Positions 9,012-18,509 are shown, counted from the stretch's first letter. The stretch is DNA of 64,000 nucleotides from Allobosea sp. OK403 (GCF_900113835.1 NZ_FOQV01000001.1:682001-746000), one strand, 5' to 3'. Notes: generated by a model from the sequence alone, not told the origin. Numbers and translations: made by a program.

Positions 9012-9479
9012 ATGACTTCGCTCGACAGCCTCGATCGGCGCCTTCTCGCTGCCGTCCAGCAGGACAACAGGCTGACCACCGCCGAACTCGGCCAGCAGGT
9101 CGGCCTCTCCGCCACTGCCTGCCAGCGTCGGCTGAAGCGGCTGCGCGACGAAGGCGTCATCGAGGCCGACATTGCAGTGGTCTCGCCCAGGGCCGTCGGG
9201 CGTCCGGTTTCCATGCTGGTGCTGGTGACGCTGGAGCGCGAGCGCGCCGACATCGTCGACCGCTTCAAGGCGTCGATCCGCGCGACGAAGGAGGTGATGA
9301 TCGGCCTCTACGTGACCGGCGACGCCGATTTTGTGCTCTATGTCACGGCCAGCGACATGGAAGATTATGAGCGCTTCACGCGCCGGTTCTTCTATGAGAA
9401 CCCTGACATCAAGGGCTTCAAGACGATGGTGGTGATGGACCGCGTGAAGGCGGGCTTCGCCCTGCCGATCGAGCCCTGA
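9012..9479 (+). CDS. Lrp/AsnC family transcriptional regulator
   Basis: 155 residues from the ATG at 9012 (MTSLDSLDRRLLAAVQQDNR); the open frame extends upstream but this is the conserved family start. It has a winged helix-turn-helix (LTTAELGQQVGLSATACQRR) followed by the RAM/AsnC ligand-binding beta-alpha domain (VGRPVSMLVLVTLERE; VTGDADFVLYVTASDMEDYE). Lrp-type regulators respond to amino acids. It is divergent from the semialdehyde dehydrogenase/aminotransferase pair, so it is probably their local regulator. Confidence 0.92.
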   Translation: MTSLDSLDRRLLAAVQQDNRLTTAELGQQVGLSATACQRRLKRLRDEGVIEADIAVVSPRAVGRPVSMLVLVTLERERADIVDRFKASIRATKEVMIGLYVTGDADFVLYVTASDMEDYERFTRRFFYENPDIKGFKTMVVMDRVKAGFALPIEP

Positions 9480-9670
9480 GCCCAAGCCGGGCAGCGCCTT
9501 CGCAGCGCCGTCATCGGTGAAGTAGCGGGCCGGATCATCCCGATATCCGTCGGCATGCGCGATTTCGCAGGAAGAGCGCGCCTCTCCATCCGCTTTGCCA
9601 CAGGAAGTTCTCTCAGTGCCGGCTCGCTACGAATCCTGACGGGGATCATGACCGCAGGAGATCGAAAACG

Positions 9671-10705
9671 ATGGCCGCATCCAGGACTGGCAAGACGGCG
9701 CTGCTATTCGCGTTCGCGTGCGCAGGGCTTCTGGCGCTGTCCCCGGCTGGCGCCCAATCCTTACCCGGCGAGGGCAGGACCGTCCGCATCGCCATCGGCG
9801 ATACGCTGGGTGCGACGCGGATGCATGACCACATCCTCGAAACCGCGTTCCGGAAGCTGGGCTACAAGACCGCCGAAACGCAAATCAACGCGACATTATT
9901 CTTCCAGGCCGCGGCGTTGGGCGATCTCGACATGCTCAGCGGGCTCAATTTTCCGCAGCGCGAGCCGCAGTTCAAGACGGTCGAAAGGCAGCTCGCCACG
10001 GTCGGCGACGGCACCATCATCGAGGGCGGCATCAACGGCTATCTCATCGACAAGAAGACGGCCGACGCCAACAATATCACCCAGCTCGACCAGTTGAAGG
10101 ATCCCAGGATCGCAGCAGTGCTCGCGGCAGACGGCAAGGTCAATCTGATCAATTGCGACCCGGGCTGGTCCTGCGGAGACGTCGTCGAGTACCAGCTCGA
10201 CAAGTTCGGTCTGAAGAACACGATCAAATCCGTGCGCGGCAAATACGAGGCGCTGATGGCCGAGGCGATCGGCCGGGCGCTGCGCGGCGAGCCGACGCTC
10301 TACTATGCCTGGAGCCCGTCCTGGGTGATGGACAAGCTCGTTCCGGGCAAGGATGTGGTCTGGCTGCCGACGCCGTTCGATGCGGTTCCGCCCAATCTCA
10401 AGGTCTCGACCAGCGCGCTGGTTTCCGGCGTCAAGGGCTGTGCCGGCGGGCAGGATCCGTGCCGCATGGCGCTCGGCCAGTGGAACTATCTGCCTGTCGC
10501 CAACCGCGACTTCCTAGCGAAGAACCCCGCCATCCGGCGCTTCCTCGAACTCGCCCGCTATCCCCGCGACACCTGGGCGAAATGGGAGGGCGTCATCGCG
10601 GCGGACAGCTCGCCACGCGCCATCAGGGCCGCCGGCGACAGCTGGATCAAGGAGAACCAGCCGCTGTTCGATGGCTGGATCGCCGAAGCGACGGCGGCCC
10701 GCTAG
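9671..10705 (+). CDS. Glycine betaine/proline-type ABC substrate-binding protein (ProX-like)
   Basis: 344 residues with a cleavable signal peptide (hydrophobic LLFAFACAGLLALSPAGAQS, likely cut after AGA or AQS). The mature part matches OpuAC/ProX-type binding proteins: VRIAIGDTLGATRMHDHILE, INCDPGWSCGDVVEYQLDKFG, PTLYYAWSPSWVMDKL. These periplasmic proteins deliver betaines or related quaternary amines to an ABC importer. No permease or ATPase gene is next to it, so it acts as an orphan receptor or with a distant transporter. Its TAG stop codon is the first triplet of a type B repeat. Confidence 0.85.
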   Translation: MAASRTGKTALLFAFACAGLLALSPAGAQSLPGEGRTVRIAIGDTLGATRMHDHILETAFRKLGYKTAETQINATLFFQAAALGDLDMLSGLNFPQREPQFKTVERQLATVGDGTIIEGGINGYLIDKKTADANNITQLDQLKDPRIAAVLAADGKVNLINCDPGWSCGDVVEYQLDKFGLKNTIKSVRGKYEALMAEAIGRALRGEPTLYYAWSPSWVMDKLVPGKDVVWLPTPFDAVPPNLKVSTSALVSGVKGCAGGQDPCRMALGQWNYLPVANRDFLAKNPAIRRFLELARYPRDTWAKWEGVIAADSSPRAIRAAGDSWIKENQPLFDGWIAEATAAR

Positions 10706-10764
10706 CGTTTTCGAGCGAGGCAGACACAGGTTCGCGAGAAAAACACGTCAAAACAATGCTCTAG
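10703..10764 (+). repeat. Intergenic repeat, type B, copy 1
   Basis: About 62 bp, starting TAGCGTTTTCGAGCGAG and ending GCTCTAG. It shares GTTTTCGAGCGA, GGTTCGCG and AAAACAA with the copy at 12001. The first three bases are the stop codon of the ProX-like gene. Confidence 0.75.
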
Positions 10765-10773
10765 GGCGCTGTT

Positions 10774-12003
10774 TTGATCCGACAAGCCAGCTTACGAGAA
10801 GAAATGAGGGACTTCGTGGACAACGCTCGTGAGATGAACGACGTCGGCGAGGCGATCGATGCGATCGTGCAGGATATCGCGCCCAAGCTGATCGGCATCA
10901 GGCGCGATCTGCACGCCCATCCCGAGATTGGTTTCGAGCTGCAGCGCACCGCCGGCATCGTCGCCGCCGAGCTCGAGCGGCTCGGTATCGCCTGCCGCAC
11001 CGGAGTGGGGCGCAGCGGCGTCGTGGCGGACATCGTCGGCGGAGCGCCGGGTCCTTGCCTGGTGATCCGGGCCGATATGGACGCCCTGCCGATCCAGGAG
11101 ATGACGGGCCTCGCTTATGCCAGCACCATCCCCGGCCGCATGCATGCCTGCGGGCACGACCTCCACACCGCAACGCTGCTCGGCGTGGGGGCCGTCCTCA
11201 ACCAGCTCTCGGACAAGTTGCGTGGCACGGTGAGGCTGGTCTTCCAGCCCGCCGAGGAGACGGTCGACAGTGGCGCTGCCGCGATGATCGCCGACGGCGT
11301 GCTCGATGGTGTCGACATGGCATTGGGCTTCCACAACGAACCCGGCCTGCCCGCCGGGACGGCCGCCTACACTCGCGGGGCGAGTTTCGCCTCGGCGGAC
11401 AGCTTCCAGATCACCATAGAGGGCCGCTCCGGCCACGCGGCGCAGCCGCATGAGGCTGTCGACCCGATCATGGTTGCCGGCTATCTCCTGACGCAGTTGC
11501 AGACCATCGTCTCGCGCGAGATCAACCCGATCCGCAGCGCGGTCCTCACCGTTGGCCGGATCGAGGGCGGCGATGCCTACAACATCATCCCCGACAGCTG
11601 CATGATGGCAGGCACGATCCGCACGCGCGCGCCCGAGACGCGCGACGTCATGGAAGCGGCCGTTCGCCGGATCTGCGCCGGCACGGAGATCATGCACCGC
11701 GTGACATGCAGGCTCGTCTATAGTCGCAACCTGCCTCCGGTCATGAACGATGACGGCTTGCTGGATCGCACCATCGCGGCGGTTCGCATGCAGGGCGGGG
11801 CTATTGACCAGATCGACGGCGGATTTGGCGCCGAGGATTTCGCCTTCTTCTCCGAGCGCGTGCCGTCGTCGCATCTTCGGATCGGCTCCTCGCAGCCCGG
11901 CCGGCGGGACCGCGTCCACAACTCGAACTACCAGCCGGACGAGAGCTGCATCGCAGATGGCGTGCTCGCCTTGTCGCGCACCGCCATGGAGTTGCTGAAC
12001 TAG
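10774..12003 (+). CDS. M20-family amidohydrolase
   Basis: 409 residues from a TTG at 10774, or 399 from the ATG at 10804 (MRDFVDNAREMND); the ATG is at least as likely. M20D metallopeptidase motifs are clear: RRDLHAHPEIGFE, IRADMDALPIQE, MHACGHDLHTATLLG, VFQPAEET and the dimerisation-domain segment GRSGHAAQPHEAVDP. Such enzymes hydrolyse N-acyl amino acids or similar amides with two metal ions. With the ProX-like receptor it may take up and cleave a conjugated amine, which is inference. The TAG stop codon belongs to a type B repeat. Confidence 0.9.
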   Translation: MIRQASLREEMRDFVDNAREMNDVGEAIDAIVQDIAPKLIGIRRDLHAHPEIGFELQRTAGIVAAELERLGIACRTGVGRSGVVADIVGGAPGPCLVIRADMDALPIQEMTGLAYASTIPGRMHACGHDLHTATLLGVGAVLNQLSDKLRGTVRLVFQPAEETVDSGAAAMIADGVLDGVDMALGFHNEPGLPAGTAAYTRGASFASADSFQITIEGRSGHAAQPHEAVDPIMVAGYLLTQLQTIVSREINPIRSAVLTVGRIEGGDAYNIIPDSCMMAGTIRTRAPETRDVMEAAVRRICAGTEIMHRVTCRLVYSRNLPPVMNDDGLLDRTIAAVRMQGGAIDQIDGGFGAEDFAFFSERVPSSHLRIGSSQPGRRDRVHNSNYQPDESCIADGVLALSRTAMELLN

Positions 12004-12065
12004 AGCGTTTTCGAGCGAAGTGGATACCGGTTCGCGCGAATAAAGTGCGTTAAAACAAAGAGATA
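12001..12065 (+). repeat. Intergenic repeat, type B, copy 2
   Basis: Starts TAGAGCGTTTTCGAGCGAAG and continues with GGATACCGGTTCGCG and a GCGTTAAAACAAAGAG-like right end that is slightly decayed. The first triplet is the stop codon of the M20 amidohydrolase. It matches copy 1 at 10703-10764. Confidence 0.8.
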
Positions 12066-12153
12066 CAGATGTTTGACGACCTAATCTGATCGGAAACGGC
12101 TCGAGCCGGGCCGATCGGTGGCCGCACTCCGGTTCGCTCCATCCCACATCGCG

Positions 12154-12636
12154 TCAGGTGCACACCCATTCGCGCACCGCGCATTGCGTGCCTGTCCGCT
12201 CGCAGGCCTGAACGGCCTGATCCTCGGCCTGCTGGCGCGTCGGCGCCGCCTTCGCGCTCCAAGGTGTGATGCGGTCGCTCTTGTCCTTTGCCACAGCGAG
12301 CGCGCCGCAGTGATGATAGGGAAACCCGGTGCGGTCATCGTCGTCCCAGTGGCGATGATTGCGGAAGACGCTCACGACGACGCAGTCCTCGCCTCCGGCC
12401 CGCCGGCAATGCGCGAGGGCCAGATCCGCCGCCTCTTGCCGCTTGTCCGCGCCCCAGAAGAAGCCGTGCTTCTCGTTGGCGCTCGCATAGGCGATCGCCG
12501 CCCAGATGCCGCTCTCCTTGGTCTGGGGCGGGACAGGTCCCTTGATCGGCCCGGCCGGCAGATCGGCCGCGCCTAGTTGCCCCGAACAGGCGAAAAGCAC
12601 ACCGATCGCTGCAATGGCAGAGCGGAGTTTCATCAT
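12154..12636 (-). CDS. Exported DUF4189-like protein
   Basis: 160 residues from the MMK start at 12636; the second ATG at 12633 is better spaced from the AAGGAG upstream. It has a signal peptide (SAIAAIGVLFACSGQLGAA) and then a DUF4189-like domain: WAAIAYASANEKHGFFWGA, DLALAHCRRAGGEDCVVVS, and a repeat-like QACERTGTQCAVREWVC. Paired cysteines suggest disulphides in the periplasm. It is the last gene of the adhesin operon, starting 7 bp after the preceding stop. Its function is unknown. Confidence 0.7.
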   Translation of the reverse strand: MMKLRSAIAAIGVLFACSGQLGAADLPAGPIKGPVPPQTKESGIWAAIAYASANEKHGFFWGADKRQEAADLALAHCRRAGGEDCVVVSVFRNHRHWDDDDRTGFPYHHCGALAVAKDKSDRITPWSAKAAPTRQQAEDQAVQACERTGTQCAVREWVCT

Positions 12637-12643
12637 GAGCTCC

Positions 12644-13321
12644 TTACTGTCGCGCGGCCGCGGCCACGGAGACGACGACGCAGCCATTCCCCGTCGGGAG
12701 AAGCAGTGCGTTTCCGCCATTATTGGCGAGGGCGTAGACGGCAATCTGCCCGAGATTGCTGGCGAGCTTGCTGCCTTGCGGGAGAACGGCCGGAATCTCG
12801 GCGCATGAGGCGGAGAAAGGCGCCACCCGGACCATCGTGCCTTCGCAGGTCGATTGCGTCGGTGCGGCGAAAACGACGCCGGCGGCCGGCCCGCTATAGT
12901 TCTGGGTGGTGTAGCTCATGCCGACCAGGGCCTGCACGGCATGGCTATCGGCGGCCTCAACGTTCCAGGACGACTGAACGTCGTATTTGGCGCCATTCGT
13001 CAGCAACTCGCCGAGAACGGGGAACACCGTGGAGCAGCTCTTCAGGCCCGCCTGCCTGGCGTGCAGCAGGAAGGGCGTTTCGGGGCGGGATCGGTCGGCT
13101 TTGTTCGTTTCCGCGATCGCCGGCTGCGCGAACAGGTCACGGATCGAGCCATAGTTCAGCGAGCCATAGGCAACTCCGCCCAAGGCGGCGATGCCGATGA
13201 CCGAATAGATCGCGACCTTGGCCCAGTTGCGCCTGGGTACGATCAGGTCGCTATTGTCGAGTCGGACCGGACGGCTCTGCTGTCGCGACATAATCCGGTC
13301 ATGGATGGATTGCTGATTCAT
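12644..13321 (-). CDS. Membrane-anchored periplasmic protein of unknown function
   Basis: 225 residues from the ATG at 13321 (MNQQSIHDRIMSRQQSRP); the frame is open upstream but overlaps the IalB-like gene. A short basic cytoplasmic N-terminus is followed by one membrane segment (VAIYSVIGIAALGGVAYGSL) and about 160 periplasmic residues with three or four cysteines. I recognise no family. Its position between the IalB-like and DUF4189-like genes suggests a role in adhesin assembly or surface presentation, which is context only. Confidence 0.7.
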   Translation of the reverse strand: MNQQSIHDRIMSRQQSRPVRLDNSDLIVPRRNWAKVAIYSVIGIAALGGVAYGSLNYGSIRDLFAQPAIAETNKADRSRPETPFLLHARQAGLKSCSTVFPVLGELLTNGAKYDVQSSWNVEAADSHAVQALVGMSYTTQNYSGPAAGVVFAAPTQSTCEGTMVRVAPFSASCAEIPAVLPQGSKLASNLGQIAVYALANNGGNALLLPTGNGCVVVSVAAAARQ

Positions 13322-13334
13322 CGGGATCGCCTGT

Positions 13335-13925
13335 TCATTTGATCGCCTCGACCGCTTTCGAGAGCCCTTTGAGGGTGGCAGCAAGCGTCACCGTCGTTCC
13401 GCTGGTCGTTTCATAGGAGACCTCCGGGGCTGCGCTCTTCGCGATCTGCTCGCGCACTGCCGGCCCGACGGGCAGCATTCCGACGCAGACCGCGGCGTTG
13501 CAGCCATCCAACTCGACCTTGAGCGGGTTGGCCTGGCCCTGAAACCGCAAGGCGACCAGTCCGGGGTATTTCGCATCCGAGGTGGTGCGCAGGATCATGT
13601 AGGGTTTGCCGTCCTTCGTGGCGGCAAGCGACCAGCTGAAAGCCAGGCGACCGGCCGAATCCTCGATGGTCTGGGTCACGTTGCAGATCTTTTGATGCGT
13701 CTGCAGGTTTTCGTCGCAGATCAAGATCCAGTTTTCGAAAGGCTGAGTGATCCGGCGGTAGCTGCCCAGCTTCGCATTGGCAGGCAAAGCTACGTCGGAG
13801 GGTTTGACCCTGTAGTCGGAGCCGGCCGGCATCTGCCCGGCCGAGTGCTGGCCGGACAGGAGCACGCAAGTCACGGCCAAGCCAATGACCATGGCGGAAA
13901 CGGATAGGGCGCGCCTGCCAGCCAT
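13335..13925 (-). CDS. Invasion-associated locus B (IalB)-like protein
   Basis: 196 residues with a signal peptide (SAMVIGLAVTCVLLSGQHSAG). The core matches IalB-family proteins: FENWILICDENLQTHQKIC, RLAFSWSLAATKDGKPYMIL, and the paired-Cys segment VELDGCNAAVCVGMLPVG. IalB proteins are periplasmic or outer-membrane-associated and were named from Bartonella invasion. In free-living relatives their role is uncertain. It starts 7 bp downstream of the adhesin stop, so it is almost surely co-transcribed with it. Confidence 0.85.
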   Translation of the reverse strand: MAGRRALSVSAMVIGLAVTCVLLSGQHSAGQMPAGSDYRVKPSDVALPANAKLGSYRRITQPFENWILICDENLQTHQKICNVTQTIEDSAGRLAFSWSLAATKDGKPYMILRTTSDAKYPGLVALRFQGQANPLKVELDGCNAAVCVGMLPVGPAVREQIAKSAAPEVSYETTSGTTVTLAATLKGLSKAVEAIK

Positions 13926-13932
13926 GCCGCCC

Positions 13933-16900
13933 TCAGTTCAGCGTGACGCTGATGCCTGCGCCGACGCCCCATTCGCCGCCGGTAGTCGCGCCGGTCAGGT
14001 TGGCGCGGACGCGGCCGTTCTCGCTGGTGTAGCCGGCGCCGAAGGCAAGCGCGCCTTCGCCACGCCAGACGCCGCCGCCGGCCGCCGCGCTGAACTTGCC
14101 GGGACGATCGTCGAAGCGCAGCGACGCCGCCGCCAGCCCGACCGCGGCCGCCTGCCGGGCTTCCTGGCGGGCTGCACGAATCTGCTGGTTGAGCTGCCCG
14201 AACTTCTGGTCGGTATAGTTCCTCGCCGCATCGGCCACGGCCCCCATCTGGCTGTCGGTATAGGACTTGGCCTCGGCGACGCCCCTGTTGAGCTGATTGA
14301 CGTTGACGGCGTCGGTTCCTTTCACGCCCTCGGCGACATTGGAGATGACGACCGGCGCATTGGGATCGCCGCCCTGCAGGGTGAGGCTGTTCTTCTTGCT
14401 GCCATCGATATTGAGGTCATAGAAGACGGCGCTGTTGTTGATCGAACCGATGCCGCCCTGCACGCTCTCCAGTGCCAGATTGGTCGCATAGAGCTGCGAG
14501 CCGTTGATCGCGTCGGTGCTGGTCGCCGAGATGCGGCCGGCGGCGACATTCGTCAGCGTCCGCTCCGCGCCGACATCGCCAATGCTGACGGTGCCGACCG
14601 GGGCGGCGCCGGCGAAGTTGTAGGTCGTGCCGCGGATCGTGGTGCTCGCAGTCGCCACCGTCGCCTGTGTCGCCGAGCCCCCGCCAAGCGCGACGCTGTT
14701 GGCGAAATTACTGGTGGCGCCCGCGCCCAGCGCCATGGATTGAATACCGCCTGCCGTCGCATTCGTACCGAGCGCGACGCCGTCGGCCAGCATGACATGC
14801 GCGTTCTGGCCGATGGCGGTTCCGCCCGGCGCGGTCAGGTCGACGATCGCGCCATTGCCCATGCCGATGCCGTTATCGCCGTTGACCACGGTCCTCGGGC
14901 CAACCGCGATCGACTCCGCCCCAACGGAAAGCGAGTCCAGCCCGGTCGAATTGGCGTGGAAATACATGCTGGGCGTCGTCGCGACCGAAGCGATGGCGCC
15001 CTGGAGCTGGCGGATCGTCACGGCATCCTGAGCCTGCGTGCCATCCGCGACATTGGTGATCTGGCGGTACGAGGTCGCCGTGCCGACCGAGACCGCGCCG
15101 AGCAGCGTCTTGTCGGTGGTATTGTACTGGATGATCGCCGAACCCGCCGGCAGCGTGCCGGTGAGGGGAGCCAGCGCGCGATCGGAGATCGAGCCGGAGC
15201 CGAGCGCGACGCCGCCCAGGATGGTGGCCTGGCTGTCGCGGCCGAGCGCCAGCGAATTATCGGCCACGGCGGTCGCCTGGTAGCCGACGGCGGTCGCCGC
15301 GATGCCTTGAGCGAAGGAATCGGTGATCGCAAGCGTCCGGTCATTGGTGCGGACATAGCGGATGCCCTCGCCATTGGCGTCGGTGTAGACGGTCGAGACA
15401 TTGCCGGCGATGTTTGTGATCGTCGTGCCGAGCGTGGCGATGTCGGTCGTGTTCACCGTGACCTGCTGGTTGGTCGCGAAGAGCTGCGAGCCGTTCACCG
15501 CATCGGTCGAGGCGGAGGTGAGCTGCCCGGCCGCGACGTTCTGGATCTGGCGCTCGGCGCCCGCCGAGCCGACCGAGAGGGCGCCCGCAGGCGTCGCGCC
15601 GGCGAAGCTGTAGGCCGTACCACCGATCGTCGCGCCCGCCACCGCCGTCGTCGTGCCCGACACCGAATTGAGGCCGATGGCGACGTCGCCAGTGTTGGTG
15701 GCGACCGCATTGGGGCCGATGGCGACGGAATTCGTCCCCAGCGCCTGCGAATCCGGCAGGGTCGAGTTGGCGTGGAAGTATTTGATGCCGCCGCCGGTGC
15801 TGATGTTGTTGACGGTGACGCCGATGGCGTCGACGGCCTGGTTGGTCGCGAAAAGCTGCGAGCCGTTGATCGCGTCGGTCGAGGAGCCGCTGATCCGGCC
15901 TGCCGCGACATTGGTGATGGTGCGCTCGGCGCCCACCGCGCCGACGCTCACGGTCGAGCCCGGCGTCGTGCCGGCGAAATTATAGGTCGTGCCGTTGATT
16001 ACGGTGCTCGCCGTGCCCACCGCTGTATCCGAGACCGAGCCCGAGCCCAAAGCGACATCGCGGGCGTTGGTGGCGACGGCCGTGTCACCGAAGGCGACCG
16101 CGCCCGCGGCTCCCGCGCGGCTGAAATTGCCGATCGCCACGGAGCCCTGGCCGATGGCGACATTGTTGTTGCCGATCGCGACCGCGCCATTGGCCTGGTT
16201 GGCGGCGGTGGCGCTCGCTGTGCCGTCAGCATTGGCGATGTTGTTCGCGCCGCCGGTGAAGGCGCCGGTGCCGCTGGCGAAGCTGGGATCGCCGATCGCC
16301 ACCGCGCCATCGCCAAAGGCGACATTGCCGGCGCCGATCGCCACCGCCTTGCCGCCGGTCGCGGTCGCGCCGGTGCCGATGGCCACCGCGTCGGCGGAGT
16401 CCGCAGTAGACTGGAGACCGACGGCGATGGCGTTGGTTGCAGTCGCCTGGCTTTCGCGTCCGATCGCAAGGGCGTCGTTCGCAGATGCCGTCACGTCCGT
16501 GCCGATGCCGATGGCGCTCTGTCCACTGGCGCTCGTCGCAAAACTACTCGAGCCGAGATAGACGGAGTTTATCCCGGTCGCCCTCGTCCCAGCGCCGATA
16601 GAGACGGCATTCTGGGCGTTGGTTTGGGCCCCGCGGCCGAGCGCGGTACCGTTGATTCCGCTGGCGGTCGCGCCCAGTCCCAGTGCGGTCGCGTTCGCGG
16701 CGGTCGCCGTGGCGTTGTTGCCGAGTGCCGTGGTGGAGACGGCTGTGGCCTGGGCTCCCGACCCAGCCGCGACCGCGCCGACTCCACTCGACACGGCCGA
16801 ATTACCCAGGGCCAGCGCGAAGTTGCCAGAAGCGCTGGCGACGTTGCCGAGCGCTGCCGAGTTGACCCCGCTGGCATTGGCCTGAGGGCCGACCGCAACA

Positions 16901-18075
16901 GTATTGTCGGCGGTTGCCATGGCATGGAAGCCGATCGATGTCGTTGTATTGGCGGCGACGCCGATGCCGGCATTGGTTCCGATCGCAATATTATCATTAC
17001 CCGTCACCAGGTTGCCCGCCGAAGCCGAAAGCGTGCCATCGTAAGTGACGGTGCCGTCGCCGGTTCCCAGGGCGAGGTTGCGTGCTCCGGTAACGCCCGA
17101 GCCGGCGCCTCTCATGGCGCTGGGAATGCCGCTGCCGACGGCGGTATTCTGTGCGCCGCTCACGAGCGTGCCGGCTGCGACGCCCATCGCAACCGAACTG
17201 GAATTGCCAACGGTTGAGCCGGCGCCGGCGCCCTGTCCGACCGCAACCGTGCTGCTGCCGATCGCGAGAGCCTGCGCGCCGAGCGCGAGCGAACTGTCTC
17301 CAGTGGCCCGGGCGCCGTTTCCGACGGCGGTGGCAGCACTATTTGTCGCTTGGCTGAGGCTGCCGATGGCGACAGCATTGGTGGAGGTTGCCTGGCTCGA
17401 TACGCCAACGGCCGTAGCGGCAGCGCCGGCAGTGGCCGCGGTGCCGATGGCAGTCCCGTTCGCCCCGTTGGCAGTGGTGTTGACGCCAAAGGCCGATGCT
17501 CCATCCGCGAGTGCACGGGCGTTCCCGCCTATGGCGAGGGCATTGACGCCGGTCGCGTTCGCGAAAACGCCCATGCCGATGGCGTTGAGGCCATTGACAC
17601 TCATCGAATAGCCGATGGCGATCGAAGCATTGCCCGTTGCGCTGTTGGAGGTGCCCAACGCCACGCTGTCCTGGCCATTCGCTTGGACACCAGTACCGAT
17701 GGCGGTTGCGGCGACGCCAGTGGCCGTGGCGCCACAACCGATAGCTGTGCTGCTTAACGCTGCAGAGGGAGACGTGCAATTCGCGGTGTTGGTCAGAACC
17801 CCATTACCGATGGCGAGCTGCGCGAAAGCCGCCTGCGGGGCCATGATCCCCATGACGGCAAGCAAGGCCGGCCCGCCGACGCCCAATGTCCCGAGCCCCA
17901 GACCTTTGCGATCGACGCCGAGCACGCGATGGGCCAGGCGCAGCACCGCCATCAGCCGGCGGCGGAGCGAGCGGCTCTCGCCGCCGCCTGATACCCAATT
18001 GCCGGCGAAGCCGCCACGGAACCCACTCTGCGCGTGCCGGTCGGTGCAGTCAGTCATCAGCTCACTTGCGATCAT
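13933..18075 (-). CDS. Trimeric autotransporter adhesin (YadA/Hia-like)
   Basis: 1380 residues. The N-terminal ~85 residues are an extended signal region ending in ALLAVMGIMAPQAAFA. The passenger is built of YadA-head repeats (AIGxxAxAxGxxAxALG pattern, dozens of copies), HANSTxxDSxAxG head modules, and neck/stalk units of the form NVAAGRIS-STDAINGSQLFATN. The last ~100 residues are the YadA anchor: a coiled coil (YTDQKFGQLNQQIRAARQEA) and beta strands ending WGVGAGISVTLN, which form one third of the 12-strand outer-membrane pore. It mediates attachment or autoaggregation. Its start overlaps the preceding small gene (TGATG). Confidence 0.95.
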   Translation of the reverse strand: MIASELMTDCTDRHAQSGFRGGFAGNWVSGGGESRSLRRRLMAVLRLAHRVLGVDRKGLGLGTLGVGGPALLAVMGIMAPQAAFAQLAIGNGVLTNTANCTSPSAALSSTAIGCGATATGVAATAIGTGVQANGQDSVALGTSNSATGNASIAIGYSMSVNGLNAIGMGVFANATGVNALAIGGNARALADGASAFGVNTTANGANGTAIGTAATAGAAATAVGVSSQATSTNAVAIGSLSQATNSAATAVGNGARATGDSSLALGAQALAIGSSTVAVGQGAGAGSTVGNSSSVAMGVAAGTLVSGAQNTAVGSGIPSAMRGAGSGVTGARNLALGTGDGTVTYDGTLSASAGNLVTGNDNIAIGTNAGIGVAANTTTSIGFHAMATADNTVAVGPQANASGVNSAALGNVASASGNFALALGNSAVSSGVGAVAAGSGAQATAVSTTALGNNATATAANATALGLGATASGINGTALGRGAQTNAQNAVSIGAGTRATGINSVYLGSSSFATSASGQSAIGIGTDVTASANDALAIGRESQATATNAIAVGLQSTADSADAVAIGTGATATGGKAVAIGAGNVAFGDGAVAIGDPSFASGTGAFTGGANNIANADGTASATAANQANGAVAIGNNNVAIGQGSVAIGNFSRAGAAGAVAFGDTAVATNARDVALGSGSVSDTAVGTASTVINGTTYNFAGTTPGSTVSVGAVGAERTITNVAAGRISGSSTDAINGSQLFATNQAVDAIGVTVNNISTGGGIKYFHANSTLPDSQALGTNSVAIGPNAVATNTGDVAIGLNSVSGTTTAVAGATIGGTAYSFAGATPAGALSVGSAGAERQIQNVAAGQLTSASTDAVNGSQLFATNQQVTVNTTDIATLGTTITNIAGNVSTVYTDANGEGIRYVRTNDRTLAITDSFAQGIAATAVGYQATAVADNSLALGRDSQATILGGVALGSGSISDRALAPLTGTLPAGSAIIQYNTTDKTLLGAVSVGTATSYRQITNVADGTQAQDAVTIRQLQGAIASVATTPSMYFHANSTGLDSLSVGAESIAVGPRTVVNGDNGIGMGNGAIVDLTAPGGTAIGQNAHVMLADGVALGTNATAGGIQSMALGAGATSNFANSVALGGGSATQATVATASTTIRGTTYNFAGAAPVGTVSIGDVGAERTLTNVAAGRISATSTDAINGSQLYATNLALESVQGGIGSINNSAVFYDLNIDGSKKNSLTLQGGDPNAPVVISNVAEGVKGTDAVNVNQLNRGVAEAKSYTDSQMGAVADAARNYTDQKFGQLNQQIRAARQEARQAAAVGLAAASLRFDDRPGKFSAAAGGGVWRGEGALAFGAGYTSENGRVRANLTGATTGGEWGVGAGISVTLN

Positions 18076-18509
18076 CAGCCCACTTGCTCCTTAAGCCCGC
18101 TCGACAGCGTGCGATGCGCCGGATCGGCCCCGGCGTCTGTGTGGTCGTTTCGATCGCGCTGTTCGGCCAGCGTCATTCCGATTTTGGTTCCGTGCTCTTC
18201 CGCCAGGTCAAAGGCTCTTTCGACCCATGGCTGGCTGGGTTCAGGAACGGCATGCAAAGCCGCATGGGCGCGCTCGGGCGGCAGCTTGCGCCCGACGAGT
18301 TCACCACAGACATTGAAATGAAGCGCTGGCTCGCGCTCGGCGTAGAACGGCGAGCTCAGACCAAGGACGAGGCGGGAGAACAGAAAATCGATCTCCGCCG
18401 CAGTCAATCTCTCAGCGTATTGCGTCTGAAGCGCAGCCCATGCTGCGTCGACTTTTGAACAAATTACTTCAAATTCAGAAATTAATTTGCTCATATTCTG
18501 GTCAATCAC
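18075..18509 (-). CDS. Small protein of unknown function upstream of the adhesin
   Basis: 144 residues from a GTG at 18509, or from the ATG at 18494 (MSKLISEFEVIC). No clear ribosome binding site is seen. It is soluble, with no signal peptide, and contains LTAAEIDFLFSRLVLGLSSP. The stop codon overlaps the adhesin ATG (TGATG), which indicates translational coupling and supports that it is real. I recognise no family. By position it could be a cytoplasmic partner or leader cistron for the adhesin. Confidence 0.6.
   Translation of the reverse strand: MIDQNMSKLISEFEVICSKVDAAWAALQTQYAERLTAAEIDFLFSRLVLGLSSPFYAEREPALHFNVCGELVGRKLPPERAHAALHAVPEPSQPWVERAFDLAEEHGTKIGMTLAEQRDRNDHTDAGADPAHRTLSSGLKEQVG

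Noticed and set aside
13885-17217. An 1110-codon open frame antisense to the trimeric adhesin
   Set aside because: Its sequence is repetitive, Arg/Asp/Gly-rich and mirrors the adhesin repeats read backwards. The adhesin has a signal region, head repeats and a YadA anchor. The long antisense frame follows from high GC and repeat periodicity.
14300-17700. Regular repeats that could suggest a CRISPR or tandem array
   Set aside because: They are degenerate coding repeats of the YadA head with variable spacing, not identical repeats with unique spacers.
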